From Adineta vaga (Eukaryota > Rotifera), in assembly GCA_021613535.1 (NCBI GenBank), contig CP075492.1, forward strand, positions 10,416,001 to 10,480,000: DNA of 64,000 nt, in the 5' to 3' direction. The position numbers and the translations under genes were made by a program. The notes beneath the pieces are model-generated. The model was not told the DNA's origin and searched no databases. It saw nothing but the letters and a program-made list of their open reading frames with translations. This document shows, one piece after another, positions 1 through 11,817 of this stretch. The number at the start of each line of letters is the position of its first letter. Position 1 is the first letter of the stretch.

Positions 1-135
1 GAGTTTAATTAATTCAACGTCATCTTCATATTCTTCCAATGTCAATGCATCAGTAAAACCATTATCTAATTTAATAGAATTCGCAATTGAAATACTTGAT
101 AAAATGACATAGAATAATATCGAACGAGAAATCAT
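1..135 (-). CDS. Secreted or membrane protein, 5' end only
   Basis: An open frame of 45 codons runs from an ATG at 135 to the window edge. It begins with a typical signal peptide: MISRS, then a hydrophobic stretch ILFYVILSSISIA, with likely cleavage near ANS. The mature part starts IKLDNGFTDALTLEE and is acidic (EYEDD). The frame is open to base 1, so the gene continues outside the window. The start of the mature part weakly recalls the N-terminus of CLCA-type secreted metalloprotease-like proteins (signal peptide followed by I-L-NGY/F), but this is too short to assign. The secretory start is reasonably clear; the identity is not. Confidence 0.5.
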   Translation of the reverse strand, partial: MISRSILFYVILSSISIANSIKLDNGFTDALTLEEYEDDVELIKL

Positions 136-383
136 TATCAAATATGAACATCACAAATAAAACGGAAGTAAAAATGATTATCGGAATGAAAATTATCTAG
201 AATATGCAAAACAAACAATCAATCATTCTTATATCATAATTAAAAAAAAGAAACACAAATCGAAATTTTAATTTTGTTAACAATAACAATAAGATTATGT
301 CAAAAACACTGCAAACAATTTATACTAAGTATAAATGCTGTAAAAAATACGATTAATAAGAAAAAGCACTTGAATAAATTGAT

Positions 384-3335
384 TTAAGGATCAATAAATG
401 ATACCATGATATATCGTTTTCCTTTTGTTACTGGTAAACCTTCATGTAAATGTGTTAAACGACCTGGTTGCATCAATGCCCAACCACGACGTGTCGATAA
501 TACTGAACAATTTTGTCGAACAAATCGACAACCACCACCCTATAACAAAATTGTATAACTTTTCAAATGAAAATATTCCATAGCTTACTTCAAAATCTTT
601 TCCAGGATCATTCAAAGCAAGATTAACCGTATATGTCGATGCATCATGATGTGCTCGTAAACTTCTTTGACGATCGGGCATGTAACGAACGACAAAATTA
701 AGCACTGCTTTTGGTGGCTATAAACAATCAGATTGATTCGGATTTCGAATAAACAAAAAAAAAAGAACTTACATCACTATAATAACCAGTAAAGACTTTT
801 TGTTGAATTGGTTGAACAATATCTCTCAAAATGAATAGCCAATGTTCTTGAAAATCAACTTGTGTCATGTGTATATCATCTGTTGGAACATTTTCATAAC
901 CACCATTTAATCGCGCATCCTAAATGAACAAATTTTGAATAGTTTGTTTAGTTTTTTCTATCGATTCAATTTTACTGAATGTGTTGCTCCAGACCATTGA
1001 TTGAATGTTTCCATTAAATTGATTAAACTTTCAGTAAATTCTTCGGAAAGAAATGGAAACCAATAGACATCAGGACATGGCTAAAAATGAGAACAAAATC
1101 ATTTGTTGAAAAATAATAAATGATTTACCTGTTCAATAACTGTATCAGCTTCAAGTGATTTATGATAGGCAGGATGAAGATAACGAGCTTTCCAATCCTA
1201 CAAAATTAAAAGATTTCAACTAAACATAATTCAAAAGAAAATATTTACTTTGACATTATTGAATATTTCATAGAGTTCAGGTTGTGTTAATGAGATATTA
1301 AAATTTTCTGGATCGATTAAATGTCCATAATTCATATCATTATCAATATACATGAAATATCCCTTTAAAAATTAAAAAACAATCTTAATGAAGACTTTTT
1401 TACTTTAACTCACAGCATCTCGTATTGATTGACAAAATTTCACATCTGGATCAACTTTTGATTCGATATAACTTGGAGTAAAACGTTGAAGAAACTTTCC
1501 ATTAATTAAATAAACATGAGCAACATGAGGAACATTGAAAAGACCCCTAAACAAACAATACATATTCAATTACATAGACGAAAAGAATTTCGTACATTTT
1601 CTTATAATTAACAAAATCCATATAATCTGGTGATCGTTGATAAAATCCATCATCGGAAATATCTCCCCAAAAATTGCTCCATGTTTGCCCAGGTCGAAGT
1701 AACATCGGTGCGACAACCGTTCGATTTCGTACGATTAATTCAATTAATGTATCAGGATGATCAATATGTGCAATTGAATCAAGCACGAAAAGATAATCAC
1801 ATTTATCTTCTTGACATTCGCGACTAAAAAGAAAAATCTCGAAATTTCAATTCTTTTCAATTTCAATCCACATACATAGCTTGTTGTCGAGCTTCACCTT
1901 CACTCATATCATCATCGACATTCAAATATTTGACGAACTTATATTCCTCTTCTTTGAATTTTTTTAAATAGTGCTCCGTAATATTTTTATGATACTCAAC
2001 CTAAATAAAAAAAATGAAGGATGTCTTTTAAGAATTTAACTTAATCTGTAAGAAAATGACCTGATTGTGAATTAAAATACCCATACGTTGTTTAGGATAA
2101 GTAATTTTCATGATTTTTTCAAAATATTCACGAAGAAATGGTGTTGGATATTCAATAAATATTGACAAATAAACTATTGGCCATTGTAAAAGCTGAATGT
2201 AAAAAAAGCGTAACAGTGAAAATCAATTCTCAAAAGATTTCATTCTTACTTCTTTATTTTCTGTGAGATCATATTGATTTTCTTTGTTTTGTAAACATCC
2301 AGTAGTTGGTGACCATGTTCGAGCAATATAATTACTCAAATAATTCAAACTTTTCTAAAAAAATAAAACAAACGAAATTGATTATCAAGATGTTGAATTA
2401 TTTACTTTTCCTGAGCCAAATCCTTGAATAACAGTAGGAATTGCATCTGTCCAAGTATTATGAATATAAATTTCATCATTTTGTACTGGTAATTCGATTT
2501 CATCCATAGCATCATTTAAATTCATAAAAATTTCAGCACGCTTATCAAGTACGATTGACCATTTTTTCTGAAAAATAAAACCGATTCAAAATGCAATGAA
2601 TAAAATCAATGAATAATATCGTACTCGAATCGTTTCATCGAGAAAAAGTTTAGTAAAGAACGATTGTTCATCTTTAATTTTTTCGTCACTCGAAATCATG
2701 TCATAAATATCCGATGCATAACCCATAAAACCATTCGAATTTAAGAAACGTTTTTCATGTTCTCCAACTAATGGATAATCATACTAAAAAGAAAACATAT
2801 CGTTAGGGAAAGTTATTATTCATAATTCATTCATTCTGACTTGTAATTTTTCATCAGGCCAACATGTATCCTCTGCACTGAAGACAATTCGAGCAGGTTT
2901 CAATGTTTGAAATTTATTTAGTAAAAATTCTGGTCCTTGATTAAAGATGACATTGTATGCATCAGTAACGAGAAGGATTTTGTTTTTATCATTTTTATAA
3001 CGAATCAAATTTTCTCGAAGAATCTTCATACGTTGAAATCCATCATTAGTTTGTTTTTTATCAAGGTCATAAATCTAAATTAATTAATTAAATGTTAAAT
3101 CAATATTTGCTTGTATCAAAATATTACCTCATGTTTATAGCCATAAATATTCAATGATCGAATAAAACGATGATAATTATCGGTGTGATTGTTCGCAACC
3201 GCAACAACAAGTAGATCATCTACAGAAGATAATATTTTTCTTTGAAATCAATGAATATTTTTAAGTACCTTTATTGATCGTTTGAGTTGAACAAATCAAG
3301 TTAATACTAACAATCAAAATTAATAGTTGTAACAT
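384..3335 (-). CDS. PLOD: Procollagen-lysine 2-oxoglutarate 5-dioxygenase (lysyl hydroxylase)
   Basis: Multi-exon gene read from an ATG at 3335 to a TAA at 384-386, about 720 residues, the usual PLOD length. A signal peptide ([16 protein letters not shown]) is followed by the glycosyltransferase-like domain (exon near 2820-3029: [19 protein letters not shown], then [12 protein letters not shown]). The middle region includes the exon at 1547-1786 ([31 protein letters not shown]). The C-terminal Fe(II)/2-oxoglutarate domain shows the HxD-type [14 protein letters not shown] (about 600-670) and a downstream [15 protein letters not shown] (about 420-480), ending VSFIDP, the family C-terminus. The enzyme hydroxylates collagen lysines in the ER. 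Introns are mostly 45-70 bp. It is divergent with the SYNCRIP gene. The family is certain; which PLOD paralogue is not resolvable because invertebrates usually have one. Confidence 0.93.
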
Positions 3336-3766
3336 CTTCTTTTTAGTGCATAACAAAAGTGATCGGTTATTGGGACAATGCCGAGTATAGTGCCTGGATG
3401 AAGATGATGATACTGATAGTGGAATGGACTGACCTATTTTTAGTAACACTTCCTCTGGCGCTACAGTCTATTTCTATTTATTTTTAAGAAAAATTATTTT
3501 TTATTTTATCAAATTAATCGTTAATAACATTTCTTGAAAAATTTCATCTTAGAAAGATTAATTCGATACAAAATGTTCAAGTGCATTGATGTGTTATTAC
3601 ATAATCACTATAGAGAATACTTCATTCATTTTCTTTTCGTTGTTATTCATTCATTGATGAACGTAAAAATTATAGAAAAATTTTTATTCCCAATCTATTT
3701 TATTTGTTTCTAGATCGACACTGAATTAGTGATCGTTTTCTTCTTTAGAAAAATATTGATTAAAAA
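3336..3766. promoter_or_regulatory. Divergent intergenic region between PLOD and SYNCRIP
   Basis: A 430-bp AT-rich gap lies between two start codons pointing away from each other, so promoters for both genes are expected here. A TTTGTTTCTAG acceptor-like site ends at 3713, 53 bp before the SYNCRIP ATG. It could be a spliced-leader or 5'UTR acceptor. No clear TATA box was identified. Confidence 0.4.
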
Positions 3767-6598
3767 ATGTCAACAAATAATGGAAATATTCAACAAGATA
3801 CATTATCTTCATTGACCTCCCAAGAATCTGTTGACAGTCAAAATGAAAAACCCTATACTGATCAAGGAATAAATGAAAAAATTGTACAAAAAATTCGTTC
3901 TCTTATTGAAATAGGTAAATTAACTTCGAGCGATATAGATAATCGTGTATGTGAACAATTACGTTCGATTCCTGATGATGCTACAGCAATTGATACATTA
4001 TTTAATGAATTTAACAATTCCGATTTAACCGGTGTAGTAAATAAAGGTGCATTTTTATGTAATTTTATTAAACAATGGAAAATCGATAACCCACAACAAG
4101 CAAGATCGATTGGAGATGATTCACAATCAGGACAAGGTTTGGGTGAAAATGTACGCACACATAAACCTGGTCCCGATGAAGCAAAACTAAAAGTAAGCGA
4201 GAAGAATTAAACAAAATAAATCAATAAATTGTTATTTTATTTCATTTAGCAAATTCTTGAGCGAACAGGATACAAAACTGAAGTTACTGCCGGTCAAAGG
4301 AAATATGGTGGACCGCCACCTGACGGACCTGAACGATCAGCATATCATAGTGAAGTAAGTAACACATTTATTCTCATCATGTAGATGCTTTTTAATACAG
4401 CCAAATGCTATTTTAGGCATCAGTTGATTTGCTTTTTTTTCTATAATTTAACTAATAGGAAAGGCACAATCAATAGTAATTTTGTATTGTTGTACGCAGA
4501 TGTTTATAAATTCTGTTTTTTTTCCTTCATAGGTCTTTATTGGTAAACTTCCTCGTGAAATATTTGAAGATGAATTAATTCCACTGTGTGAAAAAGCTGG
4601 CAAAATTTGGGATTTACGTTTAATGATTGATCCTGCATCAGGTTTCAATAAAGGTTATTGTTTTGTTACTTATTGTTCACCTGGGGAATCAAACAAAGCA
4701 TGTGAATTGGTAAGTTGAATTGTTCAAATATATATTTCTTCTATTTAAAACTTATTTATTTTCAAGCTTGATGGTCATGAAATTCGTCCAGGAAAACCAA
4801 TCAAAGCAAATACTAGTGTTGCTAATCTGCGCTTATTTATCGGCAATATTCCAAAGACTAAGTCCAAAGAAGAAATCAAAGATGAACTATCAAAAGCTGT
4901 AGAAGGCGTCGCAGATGTTATTATATATACTCCCGCTGATGAGGCTGATAAAAAGAAAAATCGTGGTTTTTGTTTCGTTGATTTTGATACACATAAAAAT
5001 GCATCAGCTGCAAAAAGAAAGTTATCCAATGGTCGTGCTCGAGTATGTCGTACTTTAAAAGAAGATTTTTTTATCATATAGATACATAATGAGAAATTTT
5101 AGGTCTTCAATCGTGATATTGCTGTTGACTGGGCAGATCCGGATGAAGATCCCGATGAAGATACTATGTCTCAAGTAAAAGTTCTATATGTTCGAAATTT
5201 AACATCTGAAGTAACAGAAAATGATGTGAAAGATTTCTTTTTACCATATGGAAATATTGAACGTGTACGCAAAGTTCGAGTAAGCTATTGATCTTTATAT
5301 TTTGTACATCCATTTTCAATGAATAATAAATAGGATTATGCATTTGTTCATTTTGATAAACGAGAAGATGCTTTAAATGCTATGCGTGCACTCAATGGAA
5401 AGGTAAAAGAAACGCAAAAAGGTGTTTAAAATGATGAACTAATGTATGTTTTTCTTTGTTAGACTCTTGGTCGCAATTCGATTGAAGTTAATTTAGCTAA
5501 ACCTTTAAGTGATAAACGAAAACAAGCACAAGCGAAACGTGAACAACGAAAACCTTTTGACACACAAGATAGCTCTGGTGATTATCCATCTGGCAGATCA
5601 TCATCTGGAAATTACAGAGGATTGAGTCAGAATAATCCTTCACGCGGTGGTGGTGGTGGTGGTAATGGACGATTCAATGACTCTTATAGTACGCATTTTG
5701 TGGTTGTGAATGTATATATTCGTTGAAAATATAACTTTGCTATTTTAGACGGAAATAATTTTGGTGCTTTCGGTGGAGATAATTTAATGGGAGGTGGTAG
5801 TGGTGGTCCACCATTACCACCACGAGGTGGACCTTCTCAACGAGGTAGTCGAGGTGGTGTAAGTACTCATTTGAAGATAAAGTCATGGAGAAATGGAAAA
5901 TTGAATCTTTTTATCTTTAGCGATCTGGTGGCGAGCGAGGTGGCTTTTCAGGTAATCGAGGAGGAGGAGGAGGAGGTGGATATAGTTCAGGTAATCGAGG
6001 TGGAAGTGGAAATTTCAATCAAAGTAATCGTGGAGGATATAATAATAATAATAATTATCGAGGCAACAACTATGGCGGACCATCACAAAATGTAAGAAAC
6101 AAAAAAAAACGAATGATTCATCATCTACCTTTCGTATTTTTCAGCATAACTCTGGCAGTTATAACAATAACAGTGGTTTTAATCAAATGGGAAATAGTGG
6201 TTTTAATAACCAAGGTTTGTTTTTATCGATGCTAAGAACAGTTCATAATTGATTTTTATTTAGGAGGTTTTGGAGCCTTCAGTGGACCACCGTCGAACAA
6301 TAATCAATCATTTGGTCGATCATCCAATCAAATGGGCATGAGCAATAGTGGCTTTGGCATGAATTCAATGCAACAAAACCAACCATATGGAGGTATGAAA
6401 CGACCACCGAACCAGATGAACGATGGGAATATGTCGAAACGATCCCGCCCTGATACAGGATCGTGGGGAGCCATGGGTGGCGATGGAAGCGATAATTCCA
6501 ATAGTGGTCCACAACAGCAACAGAATGCCGGTGGAAATTGGTATCAAGATCAGGGCTACAACAACTCCCAGCAACAGTCCAGCTATAGCTGGAACTGA
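3767..6598 (+). CDS. SYNCRIP: hnRNP Q/R-type RNA-binding protein (SYNCRIP/HNRNPR homologue)
   Basis: Starts at the ATG at 3767. The first exon (147 codons open) carries the acidic N-terminal NURR-type helical domain (EKIVQKIRSLIEIGKLTSSDID, then FLCNFIKQWK). Next comes the family signature TAGQRKYGGPPPDGP (4290-4332), followed by three RRMs: RRM1 (VFIGKLPREIFEDELIPL, 4530-4710), RRM2 (LRLFIGNIPKTKSKEEI, 4770-5110; NRGFCFVDFD) and RRM3 (VKVLYVRNLTSEVTENDV, 5170-5400; DYAFVHFDKRE). The tail from 5510 is Gly/Arg/Asn/Gln-rich (RGG, NNQ, QQQQ) with a KRSRPD nuclear-localisation-like motif, ending SSYSWN at 6598. Such proteins act in mRNA splicing, transport and translation. Introns are about 50-170 bp. 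The RGG tail is split over several short exons, so alternative splicing is likely there. Confidence 0.93.
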
Positions 6599-7136
6599 GT
6601 TTTGCCTATAGATGCTCCAGTGTGTGTGAGAGGTGAACTTTTCGAAAAGACAGTGGGTGAAAAAATGAATTCTCTCTCTCCTATCTCTCTCGCTTGCTCT
6701 CCTATTGCCCGAAACTTGAAAAATCCGACTTCATACATACGTACACGTACACAAACAATACCTAAATATCTTCTTTTTTTCTTGTTTTTCTTTTTGTTTT
6801 CTCATCAATGTTGATAAAAATTATTTACCAAAAACACCAAGGAAAAAAATCAGCCACTAAAGAAGGAAAAAAATTAGTGTTTTTTGTATAGTAAAAAAAA
6901 ACAAAGGACTTTTTCTTAATTCATTTGTTTATGTCTGTGTCATTGAACCTTTCTCTGTTCTGTGCTTTTTGATTTTTGGACCAAAATTGTTTTTCGTCGT
7001 TTCTCTATCGCCTCATAAAAAACACGAAAATTGTTTTTGACAAATTACAACTAACCAATGTTTTTTAAAATTTTTTAATTTTCGAATTTTCAAAAAAAAT
7101 CGGCGAGAGAGATTGAAAAAAAAGACATTACTGGTT
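6599..7136. other. SYNCRIP 3' UTR / intergenic, no gene seen
   Basis: CT-rich then A/T-rich sequence after the SYNCRIP stop, including a CTCTCTCTCC tract near 6669 and several poly-A/poly-T runs. It probably contains the 3' UTR. The reading frames here are short and low-complexity. Confidence 0.4.
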
Positions 7137-7554
7137 ATGGAATCTGTAAAATCATTTCGACGATTGATGCGAAACAGAAAGTTAAAAATACAACTTTGTA
7201 TCTACCTCCATTTATTTATATAAAGAAATTTAAATCACATAGGAAGATAGGAATAGATAAGACTGCATTAGTCATTTTATTTCAGGCTATATTGTTTTCC
7301 ATCATTCACCGTATGCAATTGGACCTGTTTTGGCTTGTTATACGACAAATCCAACTGCACAAATGACACCATCATATCTTCATCCAACATTGTCAGATAT
7401 TCCAAAACGACTTCAATTTGAACCAAATCTTAATGAAATCGAGGATAAAAGTAATAGAATTCCTAACATGTCACTTGATTGTGATGGTACATCATTTTTA
7501 GATCGAAGACAGATCATAATTTGCAATAATGAAGCAGTTTGGTCAGAACAATAA
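7137..7554 (+). CDS. Two-exon orphan protein of 109 residues
   Basis: Exon 1 is 7137-7197 and exon 2 is 7286-7554, joined by an 88-bp intron (GTATCTAC...TTATTTCAG). The join is in phase (1 nt plus 2 nt make a Cys codon) and gives 330 nt, exactly 110 codons. The protein starts with a basic helix-like segment (MESVKSFRRLMRNRKLKIQL), continues YIVFHHSPYAIGPVLACYTT, and has a polar second half ending NNEAVWSEQ. I recognise no family. Exon 2 alone is a long open frame without an early ATG and sits directly behind a strong acceptor, which is what suggested a spliced gene. The alternative is an alternative 3' exon of the upstream RNA-binding protein gene. The coding call rests only on frame and splice-site logic. 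Confidence 0.45.
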
Positions 7555-8842
7555 ATGATCTTTTCAAATGTACATAAAAAGAAAGAGCCATTGAATAACA
7601 TTCTTACTATATGTCTCGGTGCTTTGCCTTTTTCTTCGTTAGTATTTATACAACACAAGCAATCAATTGTTGTATTATTATTATTATGATATAAGCATTC
7701 TTATGTTGCTGATATGTCAGATACTTTTGTATCGATATTTTTCTAATCTACAGCTTTTGTTTTCTTGCATTTTTTAACTTTGTTTTGTTTTATCTTTTTC
7801 TTTTTTTTTATGTTAACGATGCGTCTTTAATATATATATCTGCACTTGTTTTTATTGAAAAATGTCTTCTTTTTTTCTTCGATTGATCGTATTACTCAAT
7901 TTAGACAGTCGCTATTTCGATTTGAATGAGATATGTCTCGAATCATCCAAGCGAAATGAATATTATATAAGAGTAATGTTGATGAACTGAAAGATGAGAA
8001 GTAGTATTACAATGAAGAATTTGTAGCTAGACCAAGACAAATGTCACTTAATTGTTCGATACACACGTGAACATCAGAACATGATAAATTGTAACACATC
8101 GTCAAAAAGAATTTTGTAGTTTCCGGTTTTTGGTTACGTCAGGAAATTAATTTTTCTAGGAAATGTCTATGAACACCAAATCTATATTACTCGAGGTGAA
8201 TTAGAACAGGAAATATATTGTCATGACTCGTTGTTATTAGAAAACTAGCATAATAAAAAAATATGTTATTCGAAATGAATATATTCGAACTAATCTTGGA
8301 TTTTCTTGACAAAGTAATTCGAAAATTTCATATTTCAAAGTATTGTCAAAAACAAAAACACTCTTATGAAACCTTTTAAACTTAATCTTTTGCAAAACAA
8401 AAAATAACGAATAACTGAATTTCAGAATTTAACGCCTTCTTTTTCTTTCATTCTGACAATGAAATGCATCCATTTCATCAACATCCGTTATTACTATAAC
8501 TTTATCAGTAGATTTCTTTTCACTTAAATTCTAATTGTAGCATATATCCATTATACTCTCGAAAAAAAGTCTTTTTTTATCGACATTATTAATAGAACGG
8601 AAATCGAATATTACACGCCGTTTATTCACCATGTGATCTCTTTCATCGATTTACCTTTTGTTTTGTTCATACATTCTGTGAAATGAAATGAAATAAAAAA
8701 AAATGTACTGTTCTCTTTACAACATACATGTAAAAAGAAAAGAAGAAAGAAGAAAATCATAGCATCGACTTTCTTTTTACAATAGTGTTGATGAAAAATT
8801 GAATCTAAACATACGAATCGGTTGACTTTACAGATCAATATC
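7555..8842. other. Intergenic region, no gene seen
   Basis: About 1.3 kb of AT-rich sequence with short T- and A-runs and no open frame with coding character. The 3' UTR of the orphan gene and the promoter of the CARD gene presumably lie here. Confidence 0.3.
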
Positions 8843-10548
8843 ATGGTGCATTCAAAACGAGATATTCTAGAACAGTATAGTAGATTTCTTGAACGTAATA
8901 TTATCTTAACTGATGATTTGATTCGATGGATAAGAGAAGAAAAAATGCTTCCAAATCATGTCTTTGTTGATATTCAAGTATGCATTTGCTCTTTTCATCG
9001 TTCTAATTCATATGTTTTGTTTACTCAACTAGGCTTTAACTTCATCGGTAGAAAAAAATAAAGCATTTTTATCGAATATTTTCGATTATGGTGATGCAGG
9101 TTTTACAAAACTAGTTGAAGGTTTAATTGCAAATGGTCAACCATTTATTGGTGAACTTCTAGAGAATGAAGGTTACCTAAACATATTGGAATAAATTTAA
9201 AGAAAAAACAAACAAATTTTTTATTTGTAGATAAAAAAGCATCAGAATCAACAGATGATGTATCTGAAAAAGTAGTTATCAATGATGAAATGTTAAAAAA
9301 ATGTCCAGGTGTGGATAAATTACGTGCGGATACGAGAGATAAATTGAAAACATATTTACAAGAACAAGTAATTCATTGTGATTCAATTTAATAATTTATA
9401 TTTGTCTTAAGTTATTACGAGCTTATATACGTGATACATGGAGAAATCAAAATAAAGGCAAATCAGTCGAAGTCATCAATCTTAAACGACAACATTATGA
9501 AACTCAACGAAGATTATCGATTTCAGTCGAAGGGTAAATACTTTTGCTATGTAACTTTGTAAAATAGAATTTCATGTCTTTGTAGAGATAAACAAATAAT
9601 CATCAATTTAAGAGATGCTCTTCGTGATGAACAAAATGCTCGTCAAGAAAAAGTAAAATTATATTGAATCAACAAATAATCATAACAATCTTTTAGGAAG
9701 ATGAAGTCAAAGATCTTCGAAATGAATTAGCACGACTCAAACTAGACATCGAACAGAAATGGTCTAGTCAAATTAAAATGGTAACAACATGTGTTATAGA
9801 AATCATAAAATGTTTTTTGTTTTTCATTCAGGTTGATGCAAACAATCGTACTGTTTTCAAAATACAAGATAAAATGGTCATACTCGCTGATTGGCTTGTC
9901 TCATTAGGTATACAAAGATATATTCTTGAGAAATAATTCTTTCATCCTTTTAGATACCATACTCGAGACGAATATATTACAAAGTGGAATTGATTCGGAT
10001 ACATTGGATCAATTCGAAAGTAAACTTAGACGATATGAATTAGAAATCAAATCACTCCGCGATCGAGGAATTGGTAGAAATATTATCAATCTAAAAAGAA
10101 AGAATAATGTACTTTATTTGTTCTGTTTTCGATAGGTACTGATCAATTGAAAGAAGAATTATATGATGCGATATATACTAGTCGTTATTTACAGATTGAA
10201 GATCGTAAAAATAAAACATTCTATGATCTTTTAATACGTCTTTATGGATTAAGTCAAGTAACTGAACTAGCAACAATTTGTGCGAAAGATGCTTTACAAT
10301 TAAAACAAGATCGTGAATATGCCAATGATATCAAGTTGCGTGACGACAAAATTAATCGACTTACTTCTCTAAATGACGAATTAACTGCGGAAAATAAACA
10401 TCTCAAAACGACAATTGAAGCAAAAGAGAAGGTGCCGTGGCATCCTACAAATACATCCATTCCAGTTGAACGACGTGATCCAGGTAGACCACGAGAAGTA
10501 CTTAAACCAGCGAATGTTCAACCTGGAACAAAACCTGGAAATAGCTGA
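8843..10548 (+). CDS. CARD and coiled-coil adaptor protein
   Basis: About nine exons, roughly 430 residues. The first two exons (8843-8977 and 9033-9171) encode an N-terminal death-fold domain best read as a CARD: KRDILEQYSRFLERNIILTD, DLIRWIREEKMLP, then the late-helix pattern FDYGDAGFTKLVEGLIANGQ and FIGELLENE. The rest is mostly charged heptad-like sequence (exons at 9412-9533, 9590-9780 and 10021-10430: LRNELARLKLDIEQKW, LRRYELEIKSLRD, RLTSLNDELTAENKHLKTT), meaning one or more long coiled coils. A short Pro-rich tail follows (VPWHPTNTSIPVERRDPGRP). The layout resembles CARD-coiled-coil scaffolds of the BCL10/CARD9 type that nucleate innate-immune filaments, but no downstream catalytic domain is present. 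A TTTACAG acceptor ends 9 bp before the ATG, suiting trans-splicing. The CARD is called by pattern, not by search. Confidence 0.72.
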
Positions 10549-11403
10549 TAGCTTTATCATTATTCGATCGATTCCGGTGTTGAACGTTCTTTTTTTCTCT
10601 CACTATGAAACATAAACAAAATAATAAATTCATGTTTTTTTTTACATTTCTGTGTTTAATCATGATTGGTGTATGGAGGAGTAGAAATCTAGATTATTCT
10701 CTTCTGAATGCACTGAACGAATGTGCTGTGTATAGACTAATCAGTTGTCATTGAATATCCAATGAAATATTTATTAATAAATAAGCAAACTTTCGTTCAT
10801 TATTAGTAGTAGTAAATAATAGATTGTACGTGTTCGCTTATCGGAATATTCCATCGATCAAAATCTTAATTAGTTCTTTGCATATATGAGTCAGAATAAA
10901 CTTGTTATATTTTGATAAAGAGAGAGGGAGGAAAAAGAAGAGAAGAGAGAGGGAAAAAGAGAAGACAAAGATGTTTCCTAGAACAGGAAAATCATTAATA
11001 AAAGACGAAGAAATAAGTGGGTAGAGAAAAAGGAAGAAAATAATGAAGAATATATTTTTTATTGAGGAAACCTCGGTAAACAATAACAATTATATATCTA
11101 CGTGTGTTTGGAAACAATAAGAAACGCAGACAATATACGAAACAATTCAAGTGCATTTCTTCTCCATCAACCCAGGTAATGATAAATGACAATCTTTAGA
11201 AACTAAAATAGTAGGAGAAGATTTTTAATAGAAATAAACTTCACGTTTCATGATAATAGATGAGACAAGACATTGACATTGATCTAATTTTTAGATACTT
11301 TTTTTCTCTCTCTTGTATCAATGATAGTTAGAAGAAAAAAAAATAATCAGGACTTTTCCTTTTCTTCTTTTTACATAAGCCTACAACATACAATCCAACG
11401 ATC
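10549..11403. other. Intergenic region with a long purine tract
   Basis: No gene seen. Positions 10918-10972 are almost pure A/G on the + strand (GAGAGAGGGAGGAAAAAGAAG and similar), a homopurine/homopyrimidine stretch that could form unusual DNA structure. The reading frames across it (both at 10838-11192 on the minus strand) are low-complexity and rejected. Confidence 0.4.
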
Positions 11404-11758
11404 ATGAATTCAACAACTATTTTTGCCGGTGTTTTTAGTTGTCTTTTACTTATGGTGATCAGAGAAGTTTTCTTTTCTTTTCTCTTACTAATCTATTTCT
11501 CTATATGTTTTCCAGTTAGCTCTTACTCATTCATTTGCATTACCAGGCCAAACAATCGATGGTCAACAACATCAATTACTCCTTGAACGACCATCGGTTA
11601 TTTTACCGAAAAAATTTTTTTCAATTTATCAAGACGATAGTGCCAGCAATGAAGATTCTAGTGCACATGAATTTGAAAAACGTCGGTTCAATGCTTGGGC
11701 TGGTAAACGAAGTACACTTGGCAAACGACGTTTTAATGCGTGGGCTGGTCGACGATAG
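11404..11758 (+). CDS. Kinin-like neuropeptide precursor with two RFNAWA-amide copies
   Basis: Exon 1 is 11404-11454 and exon 2 is 11516-11758, split by a 61-bp intron inside the signal peptide region. The product is 97 residues: hydrophobic signal MNSTTIFAGVFSCLLLM-LALTHSFA, an acidic spacer (YQDDSASNEDSSAHEFE), then KR-RFNAWAG-KR, a short STLG-KR spacer, and RFNAWAG-RR followed directly by the stop. Each copy is bracketed by dibasic sites and ends in Gly, the amide donor, so the predicted product is RFNAWA-amide. This fits the kinin C-terminal pattern F-x-x-W-G/A-amide, in which Ala is known in some crustacean kinins. Kinins signal through class A GPCRs to control ion transport and muscle. 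AATAAA lies at 11812-11817. Precursor architecture is near certain; the kinin label is by motif only. Confidence 0.85.
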
Positions 11759-11811
11759 ATGTTTGTCATCTAAATACATTTGCTTTCTTTCTCTCTCTCT
11801 CATTTCTGATC

Positions 11812-11817
11812 AATAAA
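11812..11817 (+). terminator. Polyadenylation signal of the kinin-like gene
   Basis: AATAAA lies 54 bp after the stop codon of the kinin-like precursor, following a CT-rich 3' UTR. Confidence 0.6.

Noticed and set aside
6279-6574. Open frames antisense to the SYNCRIP tail
   Set aside because: Shadows of the Gly/Asn/Gln-rich coding sequence in other frames.
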